A stretch of DNA of 64,000 bases from Hartmannibacter diazotrophicus (GTDB taxonomy: Bacteria > Pseudomonadota > Alphaproteobacteria > Rhizobiales > Pleomorphomonadaceae): NCBI RefSeq assembly GCF_900231165.1, contig NZ_LT960614.1, positions 4,914,001 to 4,978,000 on the forward strand. The letters run 5' to 3'. Of this stretch, positions 18,262 to 27,238 are shown one piece after another. The notes under the pieces were generated by a model that was not told where the DNA came from, did not search any database, and was given only the letters and a program-made list of their open reading frames with translations. Made by a program: the position numbers and the translations under genes. Every line of letters begins with the position of its first letter. Position 1 is the stretch's first letter.

Positions 18262-19389
18262 TTGAAGCTGATTGTTCAGATTCCCTGCTTCAACGAGGCC
18301 GATACACTGGCGGCGACGCTTGCCGACTTGCCGAATGCCATTCCCGGTATCGATACAATCGAAACCTTAATCGTTGATGATGGTTCATCGGACGGCACCG
18401 TGGAGGTCGCGCGCCGCCTCGGCGTGACGCATATCGTCCGCCATCGCCGCAACCGGGGACTTGCCAAGACCTTTTCGACGGCGCTGCAGGCATCCTTGCG
18501 GCTCGGCGCCGACGTGATCGTCAACACCGACGGCGACAACCAGTATTACGGCGGCGATATCCCTGCCCTGGTTGCCCCCATTCTCGACGGCCGGGCGGAT
18601 CTCGTGGTGGGTGACCGGCAGACGTCGAGCATCGATGAATTCTCGCCGCTGAAACGCCTCCTGCAGCGTCTCGGCAGCCATGCCGTCCGGCATTTCTCCG
18701 GCCTCGACATTCCCGATGCCGTTTCCGGCTTTCGCGCGATCTCCCGCGAGGCGGCGCTCAAGATCAACATCGTCTCAAACTTCAGCTACACGATCGAGAT
18801 GCTCCTGCAGGCCGGCGACAAGCGGATTGCGACAACGAGCGTTCCGGTCCGCACCAATCCGAAGACACGGGACTCCCGCCTTTTCCGCAGCATTCCGCAT
18901 TTCATCAGCCGGTCGCTCGCCACCCTCTTTCGCATTTACGCGATGTACAAGCCGCTCCGGGTCTTTCTGGCTGCGGGTCTGGCGATTACCGCGATCGGAT
19001 CGGCGCCGATGCTCCGGTTCCTCGTCTATGCGTTGAACGGAGACAGCGAGGGCCACATCCAGTCGCTCGTGATCGGCAGCGCGCTTCTCACCGTCGGCGT
19101 TCTCGTTCTGGCGCTCGGGGTGACCGCCGATCTCATCCGCAACAATCGCATCCTTCTGGAACAGAGCCTGCTGGCGCTGCGCGAGATGGACCTTCGTCTG
19201 GCCGCGATGGAGGCGAAGGCAACGCCCCGCGCCCAGCAGGAGCGCCTGCAGGCCGCCCTGACCGAATGGCCGGCGGCGGACAAGAGAAATGCCAACCAGT
19301 CGAACGAGAGACAGGACCGAATGGCCGGCGACGACCAGCCGGCCGCGGCTGCCGCCAGAACCGTATCCGCCCAGGCCAAGTCGGCCTGA
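18262..19389 (+). CDS. GT2 glycosyltransferase (dolichol-phosphate-mannose synthase-like)
   Basis: The 375-residue enzyme has a GT-A domain with VDDGSSDGT (D39-D40), the metal-binding NTDGDNQYYGGDIPAL (D90, D92) and the acceptor-side motif SGFRAISREAAL. Two or three membrane helices follow (about 234-300), then a helical, hydrophilic tail. This layout matches polyprenyl-phosphate hexose synthases such as GtrB and ArnC, which place a sugar on undecaprenyl phosphate for use by periplasmic GT-C enzymes. The start is TTG at 18262 with GGAGAG five bases upstream; no ATG fits as well. The next gene encodes a polytopic protein that could use the lipid-linked sugar. Confidence 0.88.
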   Translation: MKLIVQIPCFNEADTLAATLADLPNAIPGIDTIETLIVDDGSSDGTVEVARRLGVTHIVRHRRNRGLAKTFSTALQASLRLGADVIVNTDGDNQYYGGDIPALVAPILDGRADLVVGDRQTSSIDEFSPLKRLLQRLGSHAVRHFSGLDIPDAVSGFRAISREAALKINIVSNFSYTIEMLLQAGDKRIATTSVPVRTNPKTRDSRLFRSIPHFISRSLATLFRIYAMYKPLRVFLAAGLAITAIGSAPMLRFLVYALNGDSEGHIQSLVIGSALLTVGVLVLALGVTADLIRNNRILLEQSLLALREMDLRLAAMEAKATPRAQQERLQAALTEWPAADKRNANQSNERQDRMAGDDQPAAAAARTVSAQAKSA

Positions 19390-19451
19390 GTCAAGGTGAG
19401 CCGGGCCAAAATCGCGCCAAGCCAGGATCGCGTCGAGGAGGGGATCTCGCG

Positions 19452-20999
19452 ATGACACTGCTGACGGGCGGAACGCCGGCCTCCGGAGCGGACATCGGCG
19501 CCGAGGGAGAAGCGCGCCGTTCGGCGATTGCGTCCACGACTGTCTTCGCGCTCCTCGCCAGCCTCGCCTATCTCGCGCTGCTGACCAACGGCAGCTTCGA
19601 CTTTTCCGGCATCGACACCCTGGGCGGCGCCTACGAGGCCTACGCGAGATCCCTGCTGCAGGGCCGTTTCGATGTGCCCTTCGCGGCCATCGGCAACGAG
19701 GGAATGATCGTCGGCGGCAAATACTATCTCTATTACGGCATCTTCCCGGCCATCCTGCGCCTTCCCTTCCTCTATTTCGACCTGCCCGTCCCCGGCCCTC
19801 GGGTCTTCGTCTGGCTGGAGGCATGCGCCAGCGCCCTGTTCCTGCATCTGGCGATCCTGCGCATGATGGCCGCAACGGCGGGCGACGATGCGAGGCCGGC
19901 AGGCATCGGCACGGTCGTCTTTGCCGGCCTCCTTGCCTGGGTCGCCTCGCCTGTCGTGATCCTGGCGGGAAATGCGTCGGTCTATCACGAGCCCTTCGGT
20001 GTCGCGCTCGTCTGTGTCAGCGTCTTCTTCTGGCTCCTGGCCCGTCCGATCGCCTGCGCCCTGCGCGGTTCGATCCCCGTTCTCTCCACCGGAGAACTGG
20101 CCGCATTGGCACTGGCCGCCGGCATCTGTCTGCATGGCCGTCCGCCCATGGCCGTCTCGCTCTATATGGCGGTCGGGTTCATGTGCCTTTGGACATTGGC
20201 CGAGCCCGTCGCGTCCGGAAAGCTCTCCGGCCGGATGGCGCGGCTTGTCGCCCGGAGCCTTGTTCCCGGGATGATCCTCGGCCTCGCGCTTGGCCTCTAT
20301 CTCCTGGTCAACTGGCTGCGTTTCGGCGACCCCCTCGAAACCGGCCCTGTCGCCTCCTTCGGCTTCAGATTGCATGTCTACGGCGACGATCCCTGGATGA
20401 AGGGCGTCGTCGACGATGGCCGTTTCCAGTTGCTGCGGATCATTCCGAACTTCCTGATGCACCTCTTCAATGCCGAAGGCCTTCAGGAGACAATCATACG
20501 CGGATGGTCTCTGAACGCTGTCCGGAACGAGCCCCCGCTCATTGGCGCCTTTTTTCTGTGGCTGCCCTATTGGAGCTATGGCCTTCTCGGCGCGATCTTC
20601 ATTGCGCGCCTCTCGCGCCGGACGCCGCTTCCTGGGCTCTGGTTCGCAGGTCTGGCACTCGCTTGTTCGATCAGCTTCGCTCTGATCCTGAGCTATGCCA
20701 CGGTGGCGTTCCGATACAAACTGGCCTTCTGTCCCCTGCTTTTCCTTTTCCTCCTGGGAGGAATCGGTGCCGAATGCTCGTGGCGGACCGCATTGCCCGC
20801 AGTCACTCAAAGCAAGCTTGTTTGGCTCCTTGGAAGAAACTCACTTCTCTTCAGGAGCATGCTGGCGATTTCTGTCGTCGTGACGATCTACGCGGCCTTC
20901 TATTACAAGCAGAATGACTTTCTCAACGGTCGTCCCGACTCTGCGCTGTTCCAGACCGGGCTGAGGCCGGGAATGCAACCACCTTCCTCGGCCGAATGA
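19452..20999 (+). CDS. Polytopic membrane protein, possible GT-C glycosyltransferase
   Basis: The 515-residue protein has about 11 predicted membrane helices. The first external loop holds acidic residues (SFDFSGIDTLGG) and the motif GGKYYLYYGIFPAILRLPF. An acidic first loop of this kind is seen in GT-C mannosyl/arabinosyl-type transferases and related unnamed families, but no diagnostic motif settles the matter. It follows the polyprenyl-phosphate-sugar synthase-like gene by 62 bases with a GAGGAGGG ribosome site, so a role as the acceptor-side transferase is a reasonable inference. I do not recognise a named family. Confidence 0.7.
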   Translation: MTLLTGGTPASGADIGAEGEARRSAIASTTVFALLASLAYLALLTNGSFDFSGIDTLGGAYEAYARSLLQGRFDVPFAAIGNEGMIVGGKYYLYYGIFPAILRLPFLYFDLPVPGPRVFVWLEACASALFLHLAILRMMAATAGDDARPAGIGTVVFAGLLAWVASPVVILAGNASVYHEPFGVALVCVSVFFWLLARPIACALRGSIPVLSTGELAALALAAGICLHGRPPMAVSLYMAVGFMCLWTLAEPVASGKLSGRMARLVARSLVPGMILGLALGLYLLVNWLRFGDPLETGPVASFGFRLHVYGDDPWMKGVVDDGRFQLLRIIPNFLMHLFNAEGLQETIIRGWSLNAVRNEPPLIGAFFLWLPYWSYGLLGAIFIARLSRRTPLPGLWFAGLALACSISFALILSYATVAFRYKLAFCPLLFLFLLGGIGAECSWRTALPAVTQSKLVWLLGRNSLLFRSMLAISVVVTIYAAFYYKQNDFLNGRPDSALFQTGLRPGMQPPSSAE

Positions 21000-21508
21000 G
21001 TCTTCGCCGCTGTCATCGGCAAGCCCAGCCAAATCCGCACATACCGTGCCACGAAGCCATTCGTCTTTGACATAGCGCGCCGCCCCGTACAGTATGGAGC
21101 CGCCGGCCTTCAGCCGGCATCACGCGGCACTGACATCCTCGATGTCATTGCCATCGGCAGGCTGGGGCCATACCGCACGCGATCAGGGCTGACTGTGTCA
21201 TGCCCTCTTTTGAACCTCGCCCGAGGTGATCCTGGTGCCCCTTTTCAGTGTTTCTCCGCGCCTTGCGGGGATGCCGTGCCTTGCCACCATCATCGCCGCT
21301 ACACGCAGCCGTTCGTCTGGGTCAGTCGTTCGGTGATGGCATTAAAACAGGGACAGGTTGCGATCGACAGACGCACGAGACCTTCATTTCCAGACGGCTT
21401 GCATTCGTTCCGACAGGGGCTTTGCCGACGTGAGAGTGGCGCGCGAAACGCTGCCGACGTCGACGACAGCGGAACCAAATCGCGTAAAAAAACGGAGACC
21501 AACGCGAC
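21000..21508. other. Gene-free region before the betaine-type transporter
   Basis: No convincing gene is present. An inverted repeat TGACAT-N5-ATGTCA lies at 21131-21147 and a GCCGGC-N5-GCCGGC hairpin at 21102-21118, possibly the end of the upstream transcript although it has no T-run. The last 100 bases before the solute-binding protein gene presumably hold its promoter and leader. A 105-codon open frame here shows no family features. Confidence 0.4.
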
Positions 21509-22531
21509 ATGAACTATCTCATCAAACCCACTTTTCTTGCCGGCACGCTCATCGCGGTCGCGGGCCTGGCAACGCCGCAAGCCGCCTTCGCGGCGGACTG
21601 CGGCCGTGTGACGATCGCGAACATGAACTGGGCTTCGGCCGAGGTTCTGTCCTGGATCGACAAGACGATCCTTGAGAAGGGATATGGCTGCGACGCGGAA
21701 CTGGTTCCGGGCGATACCCAGCCGACGCTGACCTCGATGATGGAAAAGGGCGAGCCGGACGTGGCGCCGGAAGCCTGGATCAACGCCTACCGCGAGCCGC
21801 TCGACAAGGCGGTCAGCGAGGGCCGGCTGTTCTATGCGGTGGAATCGCTGTCGGACGGCGGCGAGGAAGGCTGGTGGATTCCGAAGTATTTCGCCGACGC
21901 CCATCCGGAGATCAAGTCGATCCCCGACGCGATGCAGCATCCCGAGCTCTTCCCCAATCCGGAAGATCCGTCCAAGGGCGCGGTCTACACCTGCCCGTCG
22001 GGCTGGGGCTGCCAGACCAATACCAACAATCTCTTCAAGGCCTACAAGGGCGAGGAACACGGCTTTGAGCTGGTCGACACCGGTTCGGCCGCCGGCCTCG
22101 ACGGCTCGATCACCAAGGCCTATGAGCGCGAGCAGCCCTGGCTTGGCTATTACTGGGCCCCGACAGCGCTGCTCGGCAAATACGAGATGGTCAAGCTCGG
22201 CTTCGGCGAGGGCGTGACCTTCGACAAGGAAGAGTGGGACAGCTGCATCACCGTGATTGACTGCGCCGATCCCAAGCCGACCGCATGGTCGCCCTCGGAA
22301 GTCTATACGGTTGTCACCAAGCGCTTCAAGGAAGCGGGCGGACCGGCCTACGACTATCTGACCAAGCGTTCCTGGGGCAACGCCACGGTGAACAAGCTGC
22401 TTGCCTGGATGGCCGACAACCAGGCGACCGGCGAGGACGGCGCCAAGCACTTCCTCAAGACCAGCCCGGACGTGTGGACCAAGTGGGTCTCGCCCGAAGT
22501 GGCTGAAAAGGTCAAAGCCGCCGTCATGTAA
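21509..22531 (+). CDS. Glycine betaine/choline-type ABC solute-binding protein
   Basis: The 340-residue periplasmic protein has a signal peptide (cleavage near AFA-AD, residue 29) and the OpuAC/ProX-like fold. Aromatic-rich segments likely to form the cation cage are MNWASAEVLSWI, PEAWINAYR, EEGWWIPKYF and YYWAPTALLGKYEMV. Cys pairs (CPSGWGC, DSCITVIDC) may form disulfides. It should bind a quaternary amine such as glycine betaine, choline or proline betaine and deliver it to the permease and ATPase encoded next. The ligand cannot be fixed from sequence. Confidence 0.9.
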   Translation: MNYLIKPTFLAGTLIAVAGLATPQAAFAADCGRVTIANMNWASAEVLSWIDKTILEKGYGCDAELVPGDTQPTLTSMMEKGEPDVAPEAWINAYREPLDKAVSEGRLFYAVESLSDGGEEGWWIPKYFADAHPEIKSIPDAMQHPELFPNPEDPSKGAVYTCPSGWGCQTNTNNLFKAYKGEEHGFELVDTGSAAGLDGSITKAYEREQPWLGYYWAPTALLGKYEMVKLGFGEGVTFDKEEWDSCITVIDCADPKPTAWSPSEVYTVVTKRFKEAGGPAYDYLTKRSWGNATVNKLLAWMADNQATGEDGAKHFLKTSPDVWTKWVSPEVAEKVKAAVM

Positions 22532-22537
22532 GGCCCG

Positions 22538-22577
22538 CCGCCGGCCGGAGGGGACACGTGTCTCCGCCGGCCGGCGG
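22538..22577 (+). terminator. GC-rich hairpin between binding protein and permease genes
   Basis: A 19-base arm starting CCGCCGGCCGG pairs with the arm ending CCGGCCGGCGG, with one mismatch and one G-U pair around the central ACACGTGT. It starts 7 bases after the binding-protein stop and has no T-run. It is more likely an mRNA-stabilising or attenuating structure than a full terminator. Confidence 0.6.
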
Positions 22578-22615
22578 ACAGGTTCCGAGAAGACCTTTCG
22601 AGGAGGACGGCCTTG

Positions 22616-23506
22616 ATGAGCTGGCTTACCGAATTTCCGACGATGGACGACACGAGCCTGACGGCGCTGAAGAAGGCGATCGACGAGGGGTTCCGTGCAT
22701 TCACGCGCGCCTATGGCTATTCGATCGAGAATGCGTTCCATCCGCTGCAGACCTTCCTGATCTGGTCCGAGCACACGCTGGTGGACACGGCCTGGCCGCT
22801 GGTCCTCCTGGGGCTTCTGGCCGTCGTCTACGCGGCGAGCCGGTCGTGGAAGATCGTCGCCGGCTCGGCCGTCGCGCTCGTTCTCATCGGCTATTTCGGC
22901 ATGTGGGAAGACACGATGAAGACCATCTCGATGATCTTCGTCGCCACCGTCGTCTCCATCGTCGTCGGCATTCCGATCGGCATCGCCATGTCGCGCCTGC
23001 CCAAGGTGCGCGCCGTCGTCAACCCGGTGCTCGACGTGATGCAGACGATGCCGAGCTTCGTCTACCTGATCCCGGTGGTCATGCTGCTCGGCATCGGCAA
23101 GGTGCCGGGCCTCATCGCGGTGGTGATCTACGCCATTCCCCCGGTGATCCGCTTCACCGACCTCGGCATCCGCCTCGTCGACCCGGAGGTGCTGGAGGCG
23201 GCCGACGCCTTCGGCTCCGACCCGGGCCAGAGGCTTGCCTACGTGCAGCTGCCGCTGGCGCTGCCCACCATCATGGCCGGCGTCAACCAGACCATCATGA
23301 TGGCGCTCGCCATGGTCGTCGTCGCCTCGATGATCGGCGTGCAGGGCCTCGGCCAGCCGGTGCTGAAGGCCATTGCCAACCAGTATTTCACGCTGGGGCT
23401 GTTCAACGGTTTTGCCATCGCCGGCATCGCCATCATCTTCGACCGCGCCACCCAGGCCTTCGGCCGGCGCCTGCAGAAGCACCAGGAGGTGGCCCATGGA
23501 CATTGA
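22616..23506 (+). CDS. Betaine-type ABC permease (ProW family)
   Basis: The 296-residue inner-membrane protein has about six to seven spans and the binding-protein-dependent permease signature around EAADAFGSDPGQRLAYVQLPLA, followed by IMAGVNQTIMMALAMVVVASMIG, typical of ProW/OpuAB. The N-terminal 60 residues are hydrophilic, as in ProW. The ATG at 22616 is preceded by GAGGAGGAC; a TTG one codon earlier is in frame. It overlaps the ATPase gene by 11 bases. Confidence 0.93.
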   Translation: MSWLTEFPTMDDTSLTALKKAIDEGFRAFTRAYGYSIENAFHPLQTFLIWSEHTLVDTAWPLVLLGLLAVVYAASRSWKIVAGSAVALVLIGYFGMWEDTMKTISMIFVATVVSIVVGIPIGIAMSRLPKVRAVVNPVLDVMQTMPSFVYLIPVVMLLGIGKVPGLIAVVIYAIPPVIRFTDLGIRLVDPEVLEAADAFGSDPGQRLAYVQLPLALPTIMAGVNQTIMMALAMVVVASMIGVQGLGQPVLKAIANQYFTLGLFNGFAIAGIAIIFDRATQAFGRRLQKHQEVAHGH

Positions 23507-24557
23507 CGGCATCCGGATCAGGAACCTCTACAAGATCTTCGGCAAGGAGCCGGAGGCCTATGTGGAGAAGGTCAAGGCCGGCATGACCAAGACCGAGCTG
23601 ATGGGCCACTCCCACGTGCTCGGGCTGCGCGACATCAACCTCGACATCCCCGGCGGGCGCATCCAGGTGATCATGGGCCTGTCGGGCTCGGGCAAGTCGA
23701 CCCTCATCCGCCACATCAACCGGCTGATCGAGCCGACCGCCGGCGAGGTGATCGTCAATGGCCAGGACGTCATGGCGATGGACGGCAAGAGCTTGCGCGA
23801 CTTCCGGCGCACCTACACCGCCATGGTGTTCCAGAAGTTCGCCCTCCTGCCGCACTGGACCGTGCTCGACAACGCCCTCTTCGGGCTCAAGATCAAGGGC
23901 GTCTCGAAGAAGCAAGGCACCGAGACCGCGATGCGCTGGCTGGAGCGGGTCGGCCTCAAGGGCTTTGAGGGGAAATACCCCAACCAGCTCTCCGGCGGCA
24001 TGCAGCAGCGCGTCGGTCTTGCCCGGGCGCTGTGCAACGACGCCCCGATCCTCCTGATGGACGAGGCCTTCTCCGCGCTCGATCCGCTGATCCGGGTCGA
24101 CATGCAGACGGTGCTGCTCGATCTGCAAAAGGAGATCAAGAAGACCATCGTCTTCATCACCCACGATCTCGACGAGGCGCTGCGCCTTGGCGACCGGATC
24201 ATGATCCTGCGCGACGGCGAGAACATCCAGCAGGGGACCCCGGAGGACATCGTCCTCAAGCCGGCCGACGACTATGTCGAGACCTTCGTGCGCGAGGTGA
24301 ACCGCGGCCGGGTGGTCAAGCTCCACTCCGTCGTCACCCCGCTTGCGGGCGCTGCCCCCGACGGCCTGCCCAGGATCGACGGCGACATGCTGCTGGAGGC
24401 CGCCGCCCGCCGTCTCACAGAGCTCAAGGCCGCCGAGGCCGTCGTCACCGACGAGGCCGGCGCCCCCCTCGGCACCGCCCGCCTTGCCGACATCGTCCAG
24501 GCCATGGTCCGCCCCGACCAGGAACTCGGCTCGGGCTTCTCCGCCGCAGCAGCCTGA
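23496..24557 (+). CDS. Betaine-type ABC ATPase (ProV family, short C-terminus)
   Basis: The 353-residue ATPase has Walker A GLSGSGKST, the ProV-specific MVFQKFALLPHWTVLDN, signature LSGGMQQRVGLARAL and Walker B ILLMDEAFSALDPLIR with H-loop ITHD. The N-terminal extension (YKIFGKEPE) is typical of ProV/OpuAA. After residue 285 the chain has only about 70 residues, roughly one degenerate CBS-like unit, instead of the tandem CBS domains that sense ionic strength in OpuA. The ATG has AGGAGGT upstream, within the permease gene. Confidence 0.92.
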   Translation: MDIDGIRIRNLYKIFGKEPEAYVEKVKAGMTKTELMGHSHVLGLRDINLDIPGGRIQVIMGLSGSGKSTLIRHINRLIEPTAGEVIVNGQDVMAMDGKSLRDFRRTYTAMVFQKFALLPHWTVLDNALFGLKIKGVSKKQGTETAMRWLERVGLKGFEGKYPNQLSGGMQQRVGLARALCNDAPILLMDEAFSALDPLIRVDMQTVLLDLQKEIKKTIVFITHDLDEALRLGDRIMILRDGENIQQGTPEDIVLKPADDYVETFVREVNRGRVVKLHSVVTPLAGAAPDGLPRIDGDMLLEAAARRLTELKAAEAVVTDEAGAPLGTARLADIVQAMVRPDQELGSGFSAAAA

Positions 24558-24603
24558 CAGGCCGAAGACCCCCGGAACAGACAGCACAGAACAGAACAGC
24601 AAG

Positions 24604-24629
24604 GAGCCGGCGACCATCACCGCTGGCTC
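24604..24629. terminator. Candidate bidirectional terminator hairpin
   Basis: GAGCCGGCG and CGCTGGCTC form a 9-bp stem (one G-U pair) with an 8-base loop, between the convergent proV-like and DUF1850 genes. No clear T-run follows in either direction, so the call is tentative. Confidence 0.35.
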
Positions 24630-24658
24630 GTTCGCCGTCATTCCTTCACAGCGCCTGT

Positions 24659-25036
24659 TCAGGGTACTTCGGCGGGGCAAGGCTTCAGGGAAATCGGCGC
24701 CTCGGCCGATGCGCCGAGCTCCATGCACCCCGCCTTCGAGCAAAGTGTCCAGGCCGAGACGGTTGCGCCGGAGGCGGCCAGATCGAGTTCGGGGATGGGC
24801 GGCCGCTTCGGCTGCCAGACCCACCAGTCGCCGACGAGCCTCGCATCCTCGCCGGGCTCCATTCCGGCGCCCGAACCCTTGACCCGCGCCTCACGCAGCA
24901 CCAGACCCGCCTCGCTCACGGCATAGGTCTCGCGCCATTCGATCCGCTCGACCGAGTGGACCCAGGAGAGCGTGAAGAGGCTCGCCGCGACGACCGTCGT
25001 CTTTCCCGCCGCGACGATGCACAGGCCGAGCGCCAT
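24659..25036 (-). CDS. DUF1850 protein
   Basis: The 125-residue protein shows the DUF1850 hallmark FTLSWVHSVERIEWRETYAV after a short hydrophobic start, and LVGDWWVWQP further on. DUF1850 genes are regularly found beside fused TAXI-TRAP permeases, but the function is unknown. The start codon overlaps the permease stop by one base (TGATG on the minus strand), which implies translational coupling. The N-terminus is probably a membrane anchor or uncleaved signal. Confidence 0.8.
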   Translation of the reverse strand: MALGLCIVAAGKTTVVAASLFTLSWVHSVERIEWRETYAVSEAGLVLREARVKGSGAGMEPGEDARLVGDWWVWQPKRPPIPELDLAASGATVSAWTLCSKAGCMELGASAEAPISLKPCPAEVP

Positions 25037-27132
25037 CAGGCGCCGTCCGGATTGCCAAGGACCCCGCCGCTGGCGTGACGGCGCATGTTGAGGCGGATCA
25101 GAACGCCGACCAGCAGCACCATCGCGAATCCGATCTCGTCGGTGAGCGGCAGGGCCGCGACCAGCATGAAGGCCGTCGCCGCGCAGAAGAGCCGGATCAG
25201 GACCGGCAGTGGTCCGCCGAGATAGCCGATGACCGCCGCACCCCAGAGACCGATAGCCAGCAGCGCCTTGACGACGATATAGGCGACGGCCGCCGGATAG
25301 CCGATCTCCGCGGCGAGCGGCCCGCCGTCTTGCAGCATGAGCGCGGGCGTATAGACCGCCATGAAGGGGATGACGAAACCCGCCGCCGCGACCTTCACCG
25401 CCTCCATCGCGATCTTGAGCCCGCTTTCCCGAGCGATCGGCGCCGCCGCGAAACAGGCGAGAGCGACGGGCGGCGTCAGGTCGGCCAGAATGCCGAAATA
25501 GAAGACGAACATGTGGGAAACGATCAGCGGCACGCCGAGCGAGAGCAGGGCCGGGCCGGCGATCGACGACGTGATGATGTAATTCGGGATTGTCGGAATG
25601 CCCATGCCGAGCACGATGCAGGTGATCATCGTCAGCACCAGCGACAGGAAGAGGCTGGTGGAGCCAACCGAGACAATGAACTGGCCGAAGGTGTTGGCCG
25701 CCCCGGTCAGCGTCATGGTGCCGATGATGATGCCGACGAGCGCGCAGGCGACCGCCACGGGCAGCGCGGTCCTCGCCCCTTCGGCAAGGGAATCCCTGCA
25801 GATGGCCAGTGTCTCGCGCCCACCCCTGGTCAGTGCGTTGACGGCGATGAGCACGGCAAGACCGATGAGGATCACCTCCATGCCGAAGCGGAAGAAGGCC
25901 GAGGCGACCAGCCCGAGGCCGAGCCAGAAGACGACGCGCAGAACGGTCGACGGCAGACCGAGCGCAATCGTTCCCCCGAGGATGAGGAAGACGGTGAAGG
26001 CAAGGCCGACAGTGCCGGCAAAGAGCGGCGTATAGCCGGAGAAGAGCAGGTAGACGAGGGCGGCGAGCGGCAACACCAGATACCATTGCCGCCTGAGCGC
26101 CCGCATGGCCGAGGGAAGCTCGTCCTTCGGCAGACCGAGAAGCCGGTATTTGCCGGCTTCCAGATGCACCATCCAGAAGGCGGAGACGAAATAGAGCAGC
26201 GCCGGAATGATCGCTGCCTTGACCACCTCGTGATATTCGACGCCGAGCGTTTCGGCCATGATGAAGGCGACGGCCCCCATCACCGGCGGCATGATCTGGC
26301 CGCCCATCGACGAGGTCGCCTCTACGCCGCCGGCAAAGGCCGGCCGGTAGCCGAAACGCTTCATCAGCGGGATGGTGAACTGGCCCGTGGTGACCACATT
26401 GGCAACGCCCGAACCGGAGATCGTGCCCATGAAGCCGGAGGTGAGGATCGCGACCTTGGCGGCCCCTCCCCGCTTGTGGCCGACGAGGCTCAGCGAGATG
26501 TCGGTGAAGAAGGTGATCATCCCGGCCTTTTCAAGAAAGGCGCCGAAGAGGATGAAGAGGAAGATGTAGGTCGACGACACGAAGGTCGGGATGCCGTAAA
26601 TGCCCTCGGTGCCGAAGGCCATGTGGTCGATGACCTGGCTCAGCGCATAGCCGCGATGGTTGAGCGGCGAGGGCAGATACTGGCCGAACAGGCAATAGCC
26701 GAGGAAGACGCCCGAGATGATCGGCAGGGCGGCCCCCATCATCCGCCAGGCCGTCAGGAAGAGCACCGCCAGCGAAACGATGCCGACCGCTATGTCGCGC
26801 GGCAGCGGATCGCCGGCCCGGAAGATCAGCGCCGAATATTCGACGCACTGATAAGCGGCGACACCGGCCGCCAGCAGCGAGAGAGCCCACGCGACACCGC
26901 GGCCCGATTTGCCGGCCCCGGAATGGGCGGCGACCAGCGGAAAGGTGAGGCCGACGGCAAAGCCGACGTGGATCGCCCGCACCAGTTGGCTCGGCAGGTC
27001 GAGGACATGGGCGGCCGACGCGATCTGGAACGTGGAAAAGGCGAGCGCGATCAGAAAGAGCAGCCGGCCTTCCCGTCCCGCCGGGAAGCCATCGCCGTGG
27101 GCAGACGCTGCGGGATCTCGTGTGTCGGACAT
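25036..27132 (-). CDS. TRAP transporter fused permease (4TM-12TM, TAXI type)
   Basis: The 698-residue integral membrane protein joins the small (DctQ-like) and large (DctM-like) TRAP permease parts in one chain, the usual form for TAXI-TRAP systems. Family motifs include GAFLEKAGMITFFTDISLSL, SGSGVANVVTTGQFTIPLMK and ATSSMGGQIMPPVMGAVAFI. TRAP transporters use the sodium or proton gradient to import organic acids, and TAXI members take up substrates such as glutamate or 2-oxoglutarate. I took the ATG giving MSDTRDPAAS. A longer in-frame start exists but would run towards the intergenic hairpin. Confidence 0.92.
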   Translation of the reverse strand: MSDTRDPAASAHGDGFPAGREGRLLFLIALAFSTFQIASAAHVLDLPSQLVRAIHVGFAVGLTFPLVAAHSGAGKSGRGVAWALSLLAAGVAAYQCVEYSALIFRAGDPLPRDIAVGIVSLAVLFLTAWRMMGAALPIISGVFLGYCLFGQYLPSPLNHRGYALSQVIDHMAFGTEGIYGIPTFVSSTYIFLFILFGAFLEKAGMITFFTDISLSLVGHKRGGAAKVAILTSGFMGTISGSGVANVVTTGQFTIPLMKRFGYRPAFAGGVEATSSMGGQIMPPVMGAVAFIMAETLGVEYHEVVKAAIIPALLYFVSAFWMVHLEAGKYRLLGLPKDELPSAMRALRRQWYLVLPLAALVYLLFSGYTPLFAGTVGLAFTVFLILGGTIALGLPSTVLRVVFWLGLGLVASAFFRFGMEVILIGLAVLIAVNALTRGGRETLAICRDSLAEGARTALPVAVACALVGIIIGTMTLTGAANTFGQFIVSVGSTSLFLSLVLTMITCIVLGMGIPTIPNYIITSSIAGPALLSLGVPLIVSHMFVFYFGILADLTPPVALACFAAAPIARESGLKIAMEAVKVAAAGFVIPFMAVYTPALMLQDGGPLAAEIGYPAAVAYIVVKALLAIGLWGAAVIGYLGGPLPVLIRLFCAATAFMLVAALPLTDEIGFAMVLLVGVLIRLNMRRHASGGVLGNPDGA

Positions 27133-27178
27133 GGAAATGCCTGATGAAATTGCACGCAAGCCGCATGCATCAAGGAAA

Positions 27179-27206
27179 GCCATGGTCGGCAAAAGCCGAC
27201 CATGGC
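27179..27206 (-). terminator. Perfect hairpin between TAXI binding-protein and permease genes
   Basis: GCCATGGTCGGC and GCCGACCATGGC form a perfect 12-bp stem with a 4-base loop. On the minus strand the next bases are TTTCCTT, a weak U-tract. It probably lowers permease expression relative to the binding protein and protects the upstream mRNA. Confidence 0.65.
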
Positions 27207-27238
27207 GCCTCAGGAAAGGTCACGGGCTGGCCCGGACC

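Noticed and set aside
21195-21512. 105-codon open frame before the betaine-type binding-protein gene
   Set aside because: No ribosome site of quality and no family features; it ends inside the next gene's start region and is probably chance.
25075-27144. 689-codon open frame opposite the TRAP permease gene
   Set aside because: Low-complexity charged translation with no recognisable domain; it exactly mirrors the real gene.
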